Below are positions 1-9,572 of a stretch of 64,000 bases of DNA, one piece after another. The number at the start of each line of letters is the position of its first letter. The stretch's first letter is position 1. The stretch lies in the NCBI GenBank assembly GCA_028281495.1, contig JANQJU010000029.1, forward strand, positions 124,001 through 188,000, written 5' to 3'. The translations under genes and the position numbers were made by a program. Below the pieces are notes generated by a model. It saw nothing but the letters and a program-made list of their open reading frames with translations. It was not told the DNA's origin and did no database searches. Source of the DNA: SAR324 cluster bacterium. Its GTDB lineage: Bacteria > SAR324 > NAC60-12.

Positions 1-406
1 TTTATTAGAGATCCTCCAACAATACATGCCGGAATCTCCCTTTTATTTTGAGAGTGATCAAATCACAGATATCTCTGAACGCTTTTTGGTAGCAGAATTT
101 GTTCGGGAACAAGTATTCTTGAGATTGCAACAAGAGCTTCCGTATGCCACGGCAGTGCAAGTGGATGAATTCAAAGAAGAACCCAAAATCATCCGAATCT
201 ATTGTACAATTTGTGTGGAACGCGATTCCCAAAAAGGCATTGTGATTGGCAAACAAGGCAAAATGCTCAAAACGATTGGCAGTGGCGCTCGCCGAAAAAT
301 CGAAACCTTGTTAGGAAAAAAAGTTTTTTTATCGCTTCAGGTAAAAGTGCTCAAAAAATGGAGTTCTAATCCACGGCATCTCAATGTGTTGGGATTGAAT
401 GAATAG
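1..406 (+). CDS. era: GTPase Era, C-terminal part (KH domain), cut by the window start
   Basis: Era is a GTPase that binds the 3' end of 16S rRNA and assists 30S subunit assembly. Only the last 134 residues or so are visible; the reading frame is open from base 2 upstream of the first methionine, so the gene begins outside the window. The visible part has the linker seen in Era proteins (SERFLVAEFVREQ) and then the KH RNA-binding domain with its GxxG loop (GKQGKMLKTIG) and the typical C-terminal helix with VKVLKKW. The GTPase domain is not in the window. The next gene starts 8 bases after the stop and may be co-transcribed. The family call is confident. Confidence 0.93.
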   Translation, partial: LLEILQQYMPESPFYFESDQITDISERFLVAEFVREQVFLRLQQELPYATAVQVDEFKEEPKIIRIYCTICVERDSQKGIVIGKQGKMLKTIGSGARRKIETLLGKKVFLSLQVKVLKKWSSNPRHLNVLGLNE

Positions 407-414
407 GATCGTGT

Positions 415-1923
415 ATGTGGAAGATTGTGCTCGTTGGCAGCGGTTACTGCATCCTCATCGGAGGAGCCACTTGGGTTTCGTTAGATCACGGAATAGGTGT
501 TGCTGCTTTGCTGGCAATTCTTCACAGCATCATAGCCGTACTTAAAAAAAATAGCGAAGTGACCACGGTTGAAGAACCTGTGGCCGAAAGAGCACCTGCT
601 AAAAAAGCCAAAACCACCAAAAAAAAAGCTTCTGCTAAAGCCGCATCCAAAGCGAAGTCGGCCTCCCAAGCTACCCAATCCTCTGACGCAAAACCGAAAT
701 CCACTAACACAAAAAAAAATTCTTCGCCCCAAGAAGCGTTTGGAGGTTTCGATACCAATGTGTTTGCTCAATTCCAAAAGAATCTTCAGGACAACCAACA
801 AACAGATCCCAGCTTAGCCTCAGCCGAACCTGCTAAAACCGTTCCAACGGATCCTCCACAATCTAATACTGAATCTCCCAACCCTTATGCACACATCCAA
901 CAGCCAAAACCATTTGTTTCAGAGCTAAAGACCTCTTTAGAAGAGGAACAAATTGCAGAAACGACGGAAGATATGGTGACCCTCCATTCGAAACGCAAAA
1001 CGAGAAAAACAGAGCTTGCCTCCCTTTCTCCTTCAACGGCTGAAACGAATGGGACGCCGGCAACAAGTCCCTCTCCACAAACCAATCTGGATGAGGGAAC
1101 GAATGCAACCTCGAACAATTTGCCTAGCAAGAATCTATTGCGTGAACTCATGGAGTCTGCCGATGTTGCAGAAGACGACGATCTGTTTGCTGATGTCCAA
1201 GTCACTTTGCCCAGCGAGGAGCGTCAAGCAAAAGAGAACACGGTCGTAGGGGGAGCGAGAGATTTATTTGATGAGGGACTAGGAGATGTCTTGAATCGCT
1301 ACCATTCCAACGAAGAAAAATCGATGGAAGCCAGGGCTTTGTTGAAGATGGCAGAAGGTTCTTATGCGGCAGGCCATGTTTCGGAAGCCAAGGCAAGTAT
1401 GGATAATTATTTTTCCCTATTGCATGAACTTTCGGAAACTGCGACGTGGGAGGTCCAACAATTGTATGGTAAAATTTGTTTGCGTCTTGGTGATGTGACT
1501 CGCGCGGTTTCTTCGTTTTCTGAAGTGTCTCAGGGAATGAATCCTCATCATCCAGAACATGGCAAGGTGTTGGAGGAAATCACGCAAGCATTGGAAAGCT
1601 TGCAACACTATGAAGAGGTGGTTCCCTTCCTGTACGATCAGTTGAACCATGCTCGGCAACAGCTGGATCGTCCTAAAATGGATCAGGTTTACGAGCGGAT
1701 TGAGCGGATCTTAGAAAGCTTAGGTGATGACGAACGGCTGATCCGAGCGTATAAAAATCATTTGGAAATCAAGCGGGTTCTAAAAGATCGTGATGGTGAG
1801 AGCCATCTGCTCGACCTACTCGGTAGCCGTTACTACAAGATGGGGGAAAAGGAACTTTCCCGAAAGTATTACGAGGACAACCTCCGACTCAGAGCTTCTT
1901 TAGAAAAGGTCGGTTCTCCTTAG
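415..1923 (+). CDS. Membrane-anchored protein with low-complexity linker and TPR-like C-terminus
   Basis: I do not recognise this 502-residue protein as a named family. Residues 4-20 and 26-44 are two hydrophobic stretches that could form a membrane hairpin. Residues 50-90 are very rich in Lys, Ala and Ser, and residues 90-240 are Pro/Ser/Thr-rich and probably disordered. From about residue 290 to the end the sequence is helical, with repeated aromatic and alanine patterns (EARALLKMAEGSYAAGHVSEA, LSRKYYEDNLRLR) like tetratricopeptide repeats. The layout resembles the FimV type, with an anchor, a disordered arm and a C-terminal TPR part, but I see no LysM domain. It lies directly after era. 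A scaffold role is an inference only. Confidence 0.6.
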   Translation: MWKIVLVGSGYCILIGGATWVSLDHGIGVAALLAILHSIIAVLKKNSEVTTVEEPVAERAPAKKAKTTKKKASAKAASKAKSASQATQSSDAKPKSTNTKKNSSPQEAFGGFDTNVFAQFQKNLQDNQQTDPSLASAEPAKTVPTDPPQSNTESPNPYAHIQQPKPFVSELKTSLEEEQIAETTEDMVTLHSKRKTRKTELASLSPSTAETNGTPATSPSPQTNLDEGTNATSNNLPSKNLLRELMESADVAEDDDLFADVQVTLPSEERQAKENTVVGGARDLFDEGLGDVLNRYHSNEEKSMEARALLKMAEGSYAAGHVSEAKASMDNYFSLLHELSETATWEVQQLYGKICLRLGDVTRAVSSFSEVSQGMNPHHPEHGKVLEEITQALESLQHYEEVVPFLYDQLNHARQQLDRPKMDQVYERIERILESLGDDERLIRAYKNHLEIKRVLKDRDGESHLLDLLGSRYYKMGEKELSRKYYEDNLRLRASLEKVGSP

Positions 1924-1924
1924 C

Positions 1925-2371
1925 TTAGAAACTACATCCTGGCGAAGCTCCTAGTGTGGCAAATCCGGAATTGTTTGCTGCAAATTGCACTTCTGCCAAA
2001 AAACGACAACTTCTCACTCGACGCTCCCGGGCTACATAAAATTCGCTGATGCGTGGGGACGTTTGGGATTGCAAATCTGCAAATTCTATAACGGCCTCTT
2101 GAATGTGTTCTTCGGCGAGCGCGAGATAACTTTGCTGGCGCCCGCGTTTCCAGCTTTCATAGTAGGTCAAGGCCCACCCCACATGGCGATCTCCTTGGCT
2201 CAATCGGGCATGAAACGAATCGGGCATACGGGCACTTGCAAATCCAGTTTGTCCGCTACCGGAAAATTGGGAACCGGTATTTCCAAAACCGGAATGAGGA
2301 CTCTGAGGGCCAGATGAACATCCCAGTATGAAAAACAAGCTGATTCCAAATAAGCAATGTATATATTTCAC
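1925..2371 (-). CDS. Small lipoprotein, GTG start
   Basis: This is a 148-residue protein with a lipoprotein signal peptide: a short basic start (VKY), a hydrophobic core, and the lipobox ILGC followed by SSG. I chose the GTG at 2371 because AGGGAGG lies five bases upstream and the signal peptide begins there. A longer reading frame to 2617 would bury the signal sequence. The mature part is Gly/Ser/Phe-rich at first and then helical, with a run like WALTYYESWKRGRQQSYLALAE. No family was recognised. It converges on the preceding + strand gene, with stop codons almost touching. Confidence 0.62.
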   Translation of the reverse strand: MKYIHCLFGISLFFILGCSSGPQSPHSGFGNTGSQFSGSGQTGFASARMPDSFHARLSQGDRHVGWALTYYESWKRGRQQSYLALAEEHIQEAVIEFADLQSQTSPRISEFYVARERRVRSCRFLAEVQFAANNSGFATLGASPGCSF

Positions 2372-2389
2372 AATAACCTCCCTTAAATA

Positions 2390-2614
2390 ATGGGTCTGAT
2401 GCAATCGACATGGACTCCTCATCAATCTTATCGGCATTTCCTCAAGAAACTTGAGTCCTTTCGGAAACGAAAACACCTGCGCCGCTTTTTTGTCATGCTG
2501 TTGGTCTGCTTCTGGTTGGGCCATGTGGTGGGATGCAGCAGCGGATCGGGAGCCTTCTATCGTTGGTGTAAAAAGCATGATTTTGACCCCCGCCTGTGCA
2601 AAAAATATTTCTAG
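2390..2614 (+). CDS. Possible very small Cys-rich lipoprotein
   Basis: This 74-residue frame ends in a recognisable lipoprotein pattern: a basic stretch (RKRKHLRRFF), a hydrophobic core, the lipobox VVGC at residues 46-49, then SSGSG and a short tail with two more cysteines. It has no clear ribosome binding site, and the first ATG lies only 18 bases from the divergent GTG start of the neighbouring lipoprotein, so the real start may lie further in. It precedes the CIRCE elements of groES. It could be a real small lipoprotein or a chance frame; the signal-peptide pattern is the only support. Confidence 0.4.
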   Translation: MGLMQSTWTPHQSYRHFLKKLESFRKRKHLRRFFVMLLVCFWLGHVVGCSSGSGAFYRWCKKHDFDPRLCKKYF

Positions 2615-2620
2615 CATGCG

Positions 2621-2647
2621 TTAGCACTCACCGTGACCTAGTGCTAT
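2621..2647 (+). promoter_or_regulatory. CIRCE operator 1 upstream of groES
   Basis: The inverted repeat TTAGCACTC, nine bases, TAGTGCTAT closely matches the CIRCE consensus TTAGCACTC-N9-GAGTGCTAA. CIRCE is the binding site of the heat-shock repressor HrcA. This copy lies about 140 bases before the groES start. Confidence 0.88.
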
Positions 2648-2690
2648 TTTTCTCTTGATTTCTCAGATTAAGTTGTTGTAAATTCGCCCA

Positions 2691-2717
2691 TTAGCACTCA
2701 CTTAGTTTGAATGCTAT
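2691..2717 (+). promoter_or_regulatory. CIRCE operator 2 upstream of groES
   Basis: The inverted repeat TTAGCACTC, nine bases, GAATGCTAT is a second CIRCE copy. Its left arm starts 70 bases after that of the first copy, and it ends a few bases before a candidate -35 box, so bound HrcA could block RNA polymerase at groES. Confidence 0.88.
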
Positions 2718-2721
2718 CAAT

Positions 2722-2750
2722 TTGAACTAAAAATTAATTTGAACTAAACT
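2722..2750 (+). promoter_or_regulatory. Candidate groESL promoter
   Basis: TTGAAC, 17 bases, TAAACT is a fair sigma-70 type promoter ending 35 bases before the groES ATG. It lies right after the second CIRCE element. A second, upstream promoter between the two CIRCE copies is possible but less clear. Confidence 0.45.
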
Positions 2751-2785
2751 TCATGATTAACCCTTTCTAATGAAAAGAGGAGTCT

Positions 2786-3073
2786 ATGATTAAACCATTG
2801 CAAGATCGGATTTTAGTCAAAAGAATTGAGGCTGAAGAGAAGACCTCAGGCGGGATCATCATTCCGGATACTGCAAAAGAAAAACCTCAAGAGGGAGAAG
2901 TGGTGGCTGTTGGTAAAGGCAAGCGTCTGGATAATGGTGGTGTACAACCATTAGACCTCGAAGTCGGAGATCGTGTTCTCTTCAGTAAGTACGGTGGTAC
3001 GGAAGTCAAATTTGATGGAGAAGAGTATTTGATCATGCGTGAAGATGACATTCATGGTGTCATTGTAAAATAA
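2786..3073 (+). CDS. groES: Co-chaperonin GroES
   Basis: GroES forms the seven-subunit lid of the GroEL folding chamber in the cytoplasm. The 95-residue length is standard. It has the start [12 protein letters not shown], the mobile loop with [14 protein letters not shown], and the [15 protein letters not shown] and [13 protein letters not shown] segments of the family. The ribosome binding site AGAGGAG stands seven bases before the ATG. groEL follows after 74 bases, so the pair forms the usual groESL operon, under two CIRCE elements and hence probably repressed by HrcA, whose gene is not in this window. Confidence 0.98.
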   Translation: MIKPLQDRILVKRIEAEEKTSGGIIIPDTAKEKPQEGEVVAVGKGKRLDNGGVQPLDLEVGDRVLFSKYGGTEVKFDGEEYLIMREDDIHGVIVK

Positions 3074-3138
3074 GAGAGTGAGAACATAGGAATTTCCCGA
3101 AAAGACTCCTACACACCTAATACGAACACTTATTTTAA

Positions 3139-4812
<1,674 letters not shown>

Positions 4813-4851
4813 TCGCTCTGGTGTCTTTGGACCCTGTTTACAGTTCGAAAT

Positions 4852-4885
4852 AAAAAAGGCTGGTATTGTGCCAGCCTTTTTTTTT
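4852..4885. terminator. Rho-independent terminator, probably bidirectional
   Basis: The stem AAAAAGGCTGG / CCAGCCTTTTT with loop TATTGTG is followed by a T-run, and an A-run precedes it. It lies between the convergent groEL and dksA genes and can end transcription from both sides. Confidence 0.85.
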
Positions 4886-4945
4886 GCCCATTTGGGGAAA
4901 AACTCATATGAAAATTTGTTTCAGTTTACTACGACTTCTCTTACT

Positions 4946-5332
4946 TCACACTGCTGATTTTGCACGCCATTTCACGCGCTTGTAGCGCTCTTCCTCCTCC
5001 TGTTCTTTTTTGCATGCAATACATAATGTGGTGACAGGCCGGATATCCAACCGTTCTTTGTCAATCAACTCGTCGCATTCGATGCACAGTCCGAATGTCC
5101 CATCTTCAATCCGATCCAAAGCTTCTTGAATCTTGGTCAATAATTTACGCTCTCGATCTCGAATACGCAGCATTGTGTTTCGATCCGTCTCCAAGCTAGC
5201 ACGGTCATTTGGGTCTGGAAACAGGGTACTTTCTGCTTGCATATCATGGAGCGTATGCGCGCTTTCATCCAGGATATCTCGACGCATTTGTATCATCTTC
5301 TCCCGGAAATATTCTAAATCTTCTTCGTTCAT
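4946..5332 (-). CDS. dksA: RNA polymerase-binding transcription factor DksA
   Basis: DksA binds in the secondary channel of RNA polymerase and, with ppGpp, adjusts transcription of rRNA and other promoters. The 128-residue protein has an N-terminal coiled coil with the tip motif DPNDRA (residues 40-45), matching the essential DxxDxA. It also has a four-cysteine zinc finger, C83-x2-C86-x17-C104-x2-C107. I chose the ATG at 5332 because GAGGAG lies a few bases before it; a TTG four codons earlier would overlap that site. The gene converges on groEL, with the shared terminator between them. The DksA tip and all four Cys support DksA rather than a shorter TraR homologue. Confidence 0.92.
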   Translation of the reverse strand: MNEEDLEYFREKMIQMRRDILDESAHTLHDMQAESTLFPDPNDRASLETDRNTMLRIRDRERKLLTKIQEALDRIEDGTFGLCIECDELIDKERLDIRPVTTLCIACKKEQEEEERYKRVKWRAKSAV

Positions 5333-5575
5333 AGTTCTCCTCAACTCTATAAATTATATCAATTCGATTTTACCATTCCCCGCAATCTTCTATCCCCCTT
5401 TCTGCTTAGCGGGTATGCCGGTTCGAAGTATGGCATGAGTTAATGGACTCCGTTCCGGATGATGCACAAGTTTTCAAGAAAAAATCGAAAAAATTAGATC
5501 ATATTATCACGAATTGTATAGTAAGTGCTAGCCTTGCAAATGATTATTCATCGAATTTTTAAAATAGCCCATATT

Positions 5576-6322
5576 TTAAAAAGGCCCATCCACTTGCCCA
5601 TTGATGAACTGCTGAAGAATCGGATTCGGATTCCTGCGTAACGCGGTGGGCTTTCCTTCGGCAATGATTTTGCCATGGTACAGCATTGCTAATTTATCTC
5701 CGACCCGTTCTGAATTCGCAATGTGATGTGAAATGGAAACACAAGTCATGCCAAAATTATCGCGCATTTCCATCATCAGATCTCCAATTGCCGTGGTCGT
5801 GATAGGGTCTAAGCCTGATTCTGGTTCATCAAAAATCATAATTTTAGGTTCCAGCATAATCGCCCGCGCTACTCCGACTCGTTTCTTCATTCCCCCAGAA
5901 AGCTCTGAAGGCATTTTTTCCTCAATATCATACAATCCGAGCCGATTCAGGATACGGGTGACCCGTTTTCCAATTTCCTGCTGGGAAAGGTCTTTCCGAT
6001 GTTCTCGGAGTGCAAAAGCTACGTTTTCGAAAACGGTCATGGAATCAAACAATGCGGAGTATTGGAAACACATGCCAATTTTTTTCAACATCTCGGTACG
6101 CTGCTTTTTATTCAGTTGGAGAATATCGACACCATCTACAATGATTTCTCCAGATTCTGGGCGAATGAATCCTAAGATCAATTTGACAATCGTGGATTTT
6201 CCATGACCTGAGCCACCCATGATGACTGTAATTTGATTTTCCTCCATATCTAAATTCAAATCGTCAATCACTGTTTTGGGACCAAAAGATTTAGTCACAT
6301 GTCGAAGTTCGATCATTGCCAT
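5576..6322 (-). CDS. ABC transporter ATPase, MlaF type
   Basis: This 248-residue cytoplasmic ATPase resembles MlaF, which powers phospholipid transport between the outer and inner membrane. It shows Walker A (GGSGHGKST, residues 36-44), a Q-loop (FQYSALFDSMTVFEN), the signature LSGGM (141-145) and Walker B (IMIFDEPESGLDP). The phrases FQYSALFDSMTV and DEPESGLDPI are typical of the Mla/Mce ATPase family. The start at ATG 6322 (MAMIELRHVTK) fits the family; a longer version to 6364 lacks a ribosome binding site and support from homology. The permease (MlaE) and MCE protein genes usually found next to it are absent, so its partner must lie elsewhere or this is an orphan. Confidence 0.85.
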   Translation of the reverse strand: MAMIELRHVTKSFGPKTVIDDLNLDMEENQITVIMGGSGHGKSTIVKLILGFIRPESGEIIVDGVDILQLNKKQRTEMLKKIGMCFQYSALFDSMTVFENVAFALREHRKDLSQQEIGKRVTRILNRLGLYDIEEKMPSELSGGMKKRVGVARAIMLEPKIMIFDEPESGLDPITTTAIGDLMMEMRDNFGMTCVSISHHIANSERVGDKLAMLYHGKIIAEGKPTALRRNPNPILQQFINGQVDGPF

Positions 6323-6492
6323 TTCTATTTCTCTAGACTGACCAATTTGTACCCATAAAACCAAGCCATAACTTTTACTGCATGGATCAATTCGTCCTTA
6401 CAAAACCGATCAATTTATCTCTTTTCGGTTGATCAATGGACCTGCTAAAGCTTAGCTAAATCAACTTTCTCAAGATCCACCAAATCGGCTTT

Positions 6493-7014
6493 TCAAAATC
6501 GAAAGAAAATCCGTTCATAAACCCGTTGGGCAAAAGCAGAGGTGACTTGATCCAGACCTCTCCCACGAGTGGATACGGTCACACCTTTGCTAGCTTCCCC
6601 TTGTTCATAGAGCAATACTCCCTTGGCACTCATCGAGCTTTCAGTCCAGATGGGTTCTTCTGAATCCCTATCTTGTAAGACAACGCTACCTGCTAATGAC
6701 AATTGCAATTCTACTGTAAACCCATCCGCTGCCACTGAGGTTTGACTCGTGCGGAGTGATTTGAGTTGAATCACAAGAATCAAATCTGCTTCTTCTGGCG
6801 TTGCAATACGTACTGAAGAATTGTTTCGGAGAAGGCGTCGGAGATGGCGCATCAAACGTGTTTCTAGTTCGGCTTGAAAGGTTTGGTTTTGAATGGGGAG
6901 GATCGCCAGGGACCCAGCGTCGGAAGGTAAACTCGGATTGGTCCCTTCAAGGTGGTATCCGCATCCCGCAGATATGAAAATGAAAAATAATAAAGCCAAC
7001 CAGTGAGTTTTCAT
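6493..7014 (-). CDS. LPS-assembly lipoprotein, LptE-like
   Basis: The 173-residue protein begins with a lipoprotein signal peptide and the lipobox SAGC (Cys18), followed by GYHLEG. GYxL right after the lipid cysteine is a hallmark of LptE, the outer-membrane lipoprotein that plugs the LptD pore during lipopolysaccharide export. The middle has SLAILPIQNQTFQAELETRLMRHLRR and the TPEEADLILVI pattern found in distant, delta-type LptE proteins. The ATG overlaps the stop of the upstream FIST gene as ATGA, so the two are translationally coupled. The family assignment is fairly sure, the functional identity less so because LptE sequences diverge strongly. Confidence 0.8.
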   Translation of the reverse strand: MKTHWLALLFFIFISAGCGYHLEGTNPSLPSDAGSLAILPIQNQTFQAELETRLMRHLRRLLRNNSSVRIATPEEADLILVIQLKSLRTSQTSVAADGFTVELQLSLAGSVVLQDRDSEEPIWTESSMSAKGVLLYEQGEASKGVTVSTRGRGLDQVTSAFAQRVYERIFFRF

Positions 7015-8192
7015 GAGTACACCAAAACTAAAACGCCTGTGTAGATATACAGATGGAGTCCGGCAGGAACTGATGCGAATTGGAATCCGCCCTCGAATCC
7101 AATCAATGGAAAGGTTCCTAAGGTTTCTTCAATTGCTTCCACATCCACATTCGAATGACCATACAACCCTTCGCCTCGTCCCGCGCAATTGAAGTAGAAA
7201 CCGAAAGCGGGGGTTTCGGGATTTTGCTCTTTGAGCCGTTGTAGCATGGAGTATAAATCTTGTTGAGCTGTTGCAGAACTTCGAAGCATCAATGAAACCA
7301 ATCCCCCTTCTTTGACAATTTGAGGCACGAGCAGACCTTTGGTATCGACATCGATGCCATCTAATGGGCGTACCACACAGGCTTCTCCCACAAAATTGGG
7401 ATTTTCATTGTCCATCGGAAATCCCAACAAAATTTTCTGAGCTGCGGTGTCGATATCAGTGCACCCTTGGCCACTTGCAATGGTGGCATACACTTCCAGA
7501 GCAGGATAGCCATCCAAGCTGACAATGACGTTGTCCTTGACTTCCGTGATGAACATTGGGTCCCCAATAGGCATACAAGAATGAGTAATGCCTACAGCAA
7601 ACCGGTTCACATCAGCCAAGCAGAGGCCGGCAATTCCATCTTCACAGAGGGAGTTCGCACTGAATAGTAGCGAACGTTGTCGCGCACCATCATCACAAGC
7701 GCCTCCTCCAAAAGTGAGAGGATGCGTGGATACATAATTCAAAGCATTGATCAGGTTGTAGGGGAGCTGGGTGTAAGCATCAGCCAGCAGGAATAGCAGA
7801 GGCGAGGGGGCTGCAAACTCAACAAGAGTTTCTTTCAATTGTTGATTGACACTAGGAGAATCGTAGTACTCTTGCCAATGGGCGAAGCTGGCGAATCGAA
7901 ATTGAGGTGTGGAACCCAACATGATAGCCAAGCCAGCAGTACCGGAAACTTCACCATCGAGTGTGAGTACCCCCATTGCGCTGCAACCAACAATGTGAGG
8001 GCACTGGGTTTCTTGTCGAATGATATTGCGGATCTCTTCCGCTTTTGGAATGTGGGGACTCGTGAAAAATACGACCGCCCAATCCATTTGGTTCAGGTTG
8101 GTTCGGTTCGCTGCCAAACGCAACGCTTCGTGCGTTGCTTCCCCGGTGTCTCGTTTTCGTGACACTCCAACACCAACCTGAATTTCATGCAT
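7011..8192 (-). CDS. FIST-domain sensor protein
   Basis: This 393-residue protein has the two-part FIST fold. The N-terminal half contains WAVVFFTSPHIP, PHIVGCSAMGV and FGGGACDDG, and the FIST-C half contains GYPALEVYATIAS and then FNCAGRGEGLYG near the C-terminus. FIST domains are thought to sense small ligands, possibly amino acids, and often occur fused to signalling domains; here the protein is free-standing, with no kinase or cyclase attached. It has no signal peptide and should be cytoplasmic. Its stop overlaps the lptE-like start by four bases, and the DHH gene lies 41 bases upstream, so all three probably form one operon. The ligand and role are unknown. Confidence 0.85.
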   Translation of the reverse strand: MHEIQVGVGVSRKRDTGEATHEALRLAANRTNLNQMDWAVVFFTSPHIPKAEEIRNIIRQETQCPHIVGCSAMGVLTLDGEVSGTAGLAIMLGSTPQFRFASFAHWQEYYDSPSVNQQLKETLVEFAAPSPLLFLLADAYTQLPYNLINALNYVSTHPLTFGGGACDDGARQRSLLFSANSLCEDGIAGLCLADVNRFAVGITHSCMPIGDPMFITEVKDNVIVSLDGYPALEVYATIASGQGCTDIDTAAQKILLGFPMDNENPNFVGEACVVRPLDGIDVDTKGLLVPQIVKEGGLVSLMLRSSATAQQDLYSMLQRLKEQNPETPAFGFYFNCAGRGEGLYGHSNVDVEAIEETLGTFPLIGFEGGFQFASVPAGLHLYIYTGVLVLVYS

Positions 8193-8233
8193 TTCACCTG
8201 TTTGTGTTCAAGGTGTTTTCAATTGCCGCCATA

Positions 8234-9145
8234 TCACCCATTGCTTTTCAAAGCATCTATGATTTCGGCAGCTTGTGAGTCGGCAGTCTCATTATCCAAT
8301 TGGCAAGTGCCTGCTCCTTTGTGGCCACCACCTCCGAAGTTCGACATCAACCCACCTACATCGGTTTTGCAAGTGCGGTTGAAGATGCTGTGCCCTACAG
8401 CAACCACCGTGTTTTGTTTGCGGAAACCATCGGAAATCCGAACGGATACATTGGCTTCAGGGAAAACCGTATAGACTAAAAACCGGTTGCCTGTGGGAAT
8501 GTCATCTTGTCCCCGCACGTCGGTTACGATTACGTTGCCATCCACTTTGGAATATTCCTTCAGGTGGGCATGGAAGGCTTTGTTTTGTTCCAAGTAAAGT
8601 TCTACACGCTCTTTCACATCCGGCATTTCCAAGATTTCTGCCACCGAGTGATCTGCAATCAGATCCACCATTTTGAGCATCAGTTGATAGTTGCTGATGC
8701 GGAAATGGTGATACTTGCCTAATCCAGTACGCGGATCCATGACATAAGATAGCAGAATCCAACCTTTGGGATTGGTGACGTCCTCTACAGTCAACTGGGC
8801 TGCATCAACTTTGTCTACCTCCTCCATCACTTTGCCGTATTTGCCCAATTTTTCTTCGCCATAGTAATCATAAACCACTCGTGCGGCACTGGGTGCTACA
8901 CGAAAATCGCCTTTAAAGTTTTCTCCTACATCCACCCGCTCCTCTTCGCTGCTGTGGTGATCGAACCACATGCCGCAATTGGGGTCGTAAGGCAGATTGG
9001 TAATGATGTCTTCCGAGGTGATGTGAAATTTGCCGTCTTGCACATCTTTGGGGTGGGCAAACACGATTTCTTGAATGTCTTCAACATCCTTCAATAAAAC
9101 CGCACACATCAGCCCATCGAAATCAGAACGAGTAACCAGTCGCAT
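8234..9145 (-). CDS. DHH-family phosphoesterase
   Basis: DHH phosphoesterases hydrolyse phosphodiester bonds in substrates such as oligoribonucleotides or cyclic dinucleotides, using two Mn ions. The 303-residue protein has the metal motif DFDG (residues 8-11), the DHH signature FDHHSS (D62, H63, H64) and, near the end, the DHHA1 substrate motif GGGGHKGAG (about 271-279). AGGGAG lies just before the ATG. It is close in size to nanoRNase and exopolyphosphatase-like members, but the linker after DHH is distinct, so the substrate cannot be stated. It is the first gene of a probable DHH-FIST-lptE operon. Confidence 0.85.
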   Translation of the reverse strand: MRLVTRSDFDGLMCAVLLKDVEDIQEIVFAHPKDVQDGKFHITSEDIITNLPYDPNCGMWFDHHSSEEERVDVGENFKGDFRVAPSAARVVYDYYGEEKLGKYGKVMEEVDKVDAAQLTVEDVTNPKGWILLSYVMDPRTGLGKYHHFRISNYQLMLKMVDLIADHSVAEILEMPDVKERVELYLEQNKAFHAHLKEYSKVDGNVIVTDVRGQDDIPTGNRFLVYTVFPEANVSVRISDGFRKQNTVVAVGHSIFNRTCKTDVGGLMSNFGGGGHKGAGTCQLDNETADSQAAEIIDALKSNG

Positions 9146-9208
9146 AAGTCTCCCTATTCCAAAAAAAAGTTAATGTAGATCATGTGGAACGCTGACCCGA
9201 TTCCCCAT

Positions 9209-9232
9209 CCGGTGGCACAAGCTTGCCACCGG
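9209..9232. repeat. Perfect 9-bp inverted repeat (hairpin)
   Basis: CCGGTGGCA and TGCCACCGG flank a six-base loop, CAAGCT. The stem is GC-rich and uninterrupted. There is no T-run on either side, so it is not a standard intrinsic terminator. It lies upstream of the two divergent genes. Confidence 0.7.
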
Positions 9233-9517
9233 GGCACCGGCCATTGCCATGTGAACGCACTAAGAACACACTTCAGGCCATCTATACAGAATTTATACAA
9301 GAAATTCAAAACGGAATCCGGCTGTGTTTATTCTCATATTTCAAGAGGGCTTTCGGTGAACAGCATCTCAACAAAGGAGGTCGCGATTATCAAGATAACC
9401 GGATCACAATTGCAAATGATCTATAATTTCAGAGTCAGGTCGTGCGTTTTTTGTCAATTGTGCTAGAAACGTTCCTCAACTCTGTCCTTCCCACAAGCAT
9501 TGCTTCGCACGACGCTG

Positions 9518-9572
9518 ATGTTTCATATTCCGGATTTGACCTCACATTACTTCAACCACTTTTTAAAAAGCC
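9518..9572 (+). pseudogene. Possible displaced N-terminus of the NFACT gene
   Basis: The frame from ATG 9518 reads MFHIPDLTSHYFNHFLKS and is shifted relative to the NFACT frame. Removing one A from the TTTTTAAAAA run near 9563-9569 joins it to the NFACT frame and gives a D-to-SQP distance of about 29 residues, close to the roughly 27 in other NFACT proteins. It could be a real mutation, a sequencing error in the homopolymer, or chance. No ribosome binding site is seen before 9518. Confidence 0.3.

Larger units (their letters stand above)
9146..9572. other. Non-coding region between divergent DHH and NFACT genes
   Basis: These 427 bases hold no convincing gene. They contain a perfect hairpin at 9209-9232, a perfect TATAAT at 9422-9427 with no matching -35 box, and, near the right end, a reading frame from 9518 that may be the displaced start of the NFACT gene (see the frameshift entry). 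Confidence 0.5.

Noticed and set aside
481..801. Leftward Phe/Gly-rich frames inside the TPR-like gene
   Set aside because: They mirror the Lys/Ala-rich linker on the + strand.
9182..9466. Open frame in the DHH-NFACT gap
   Set aside because: No ribosome site, no recognisable sequence, and it covers the hairpin.
9560..9572. Slippery heptamer T TTA AAA as a programmed -1 frameshift into NFACT
   Set aside because: A -1 slip leads to the wrong frame; joining the frames needs a +1 shift or loss of one base.
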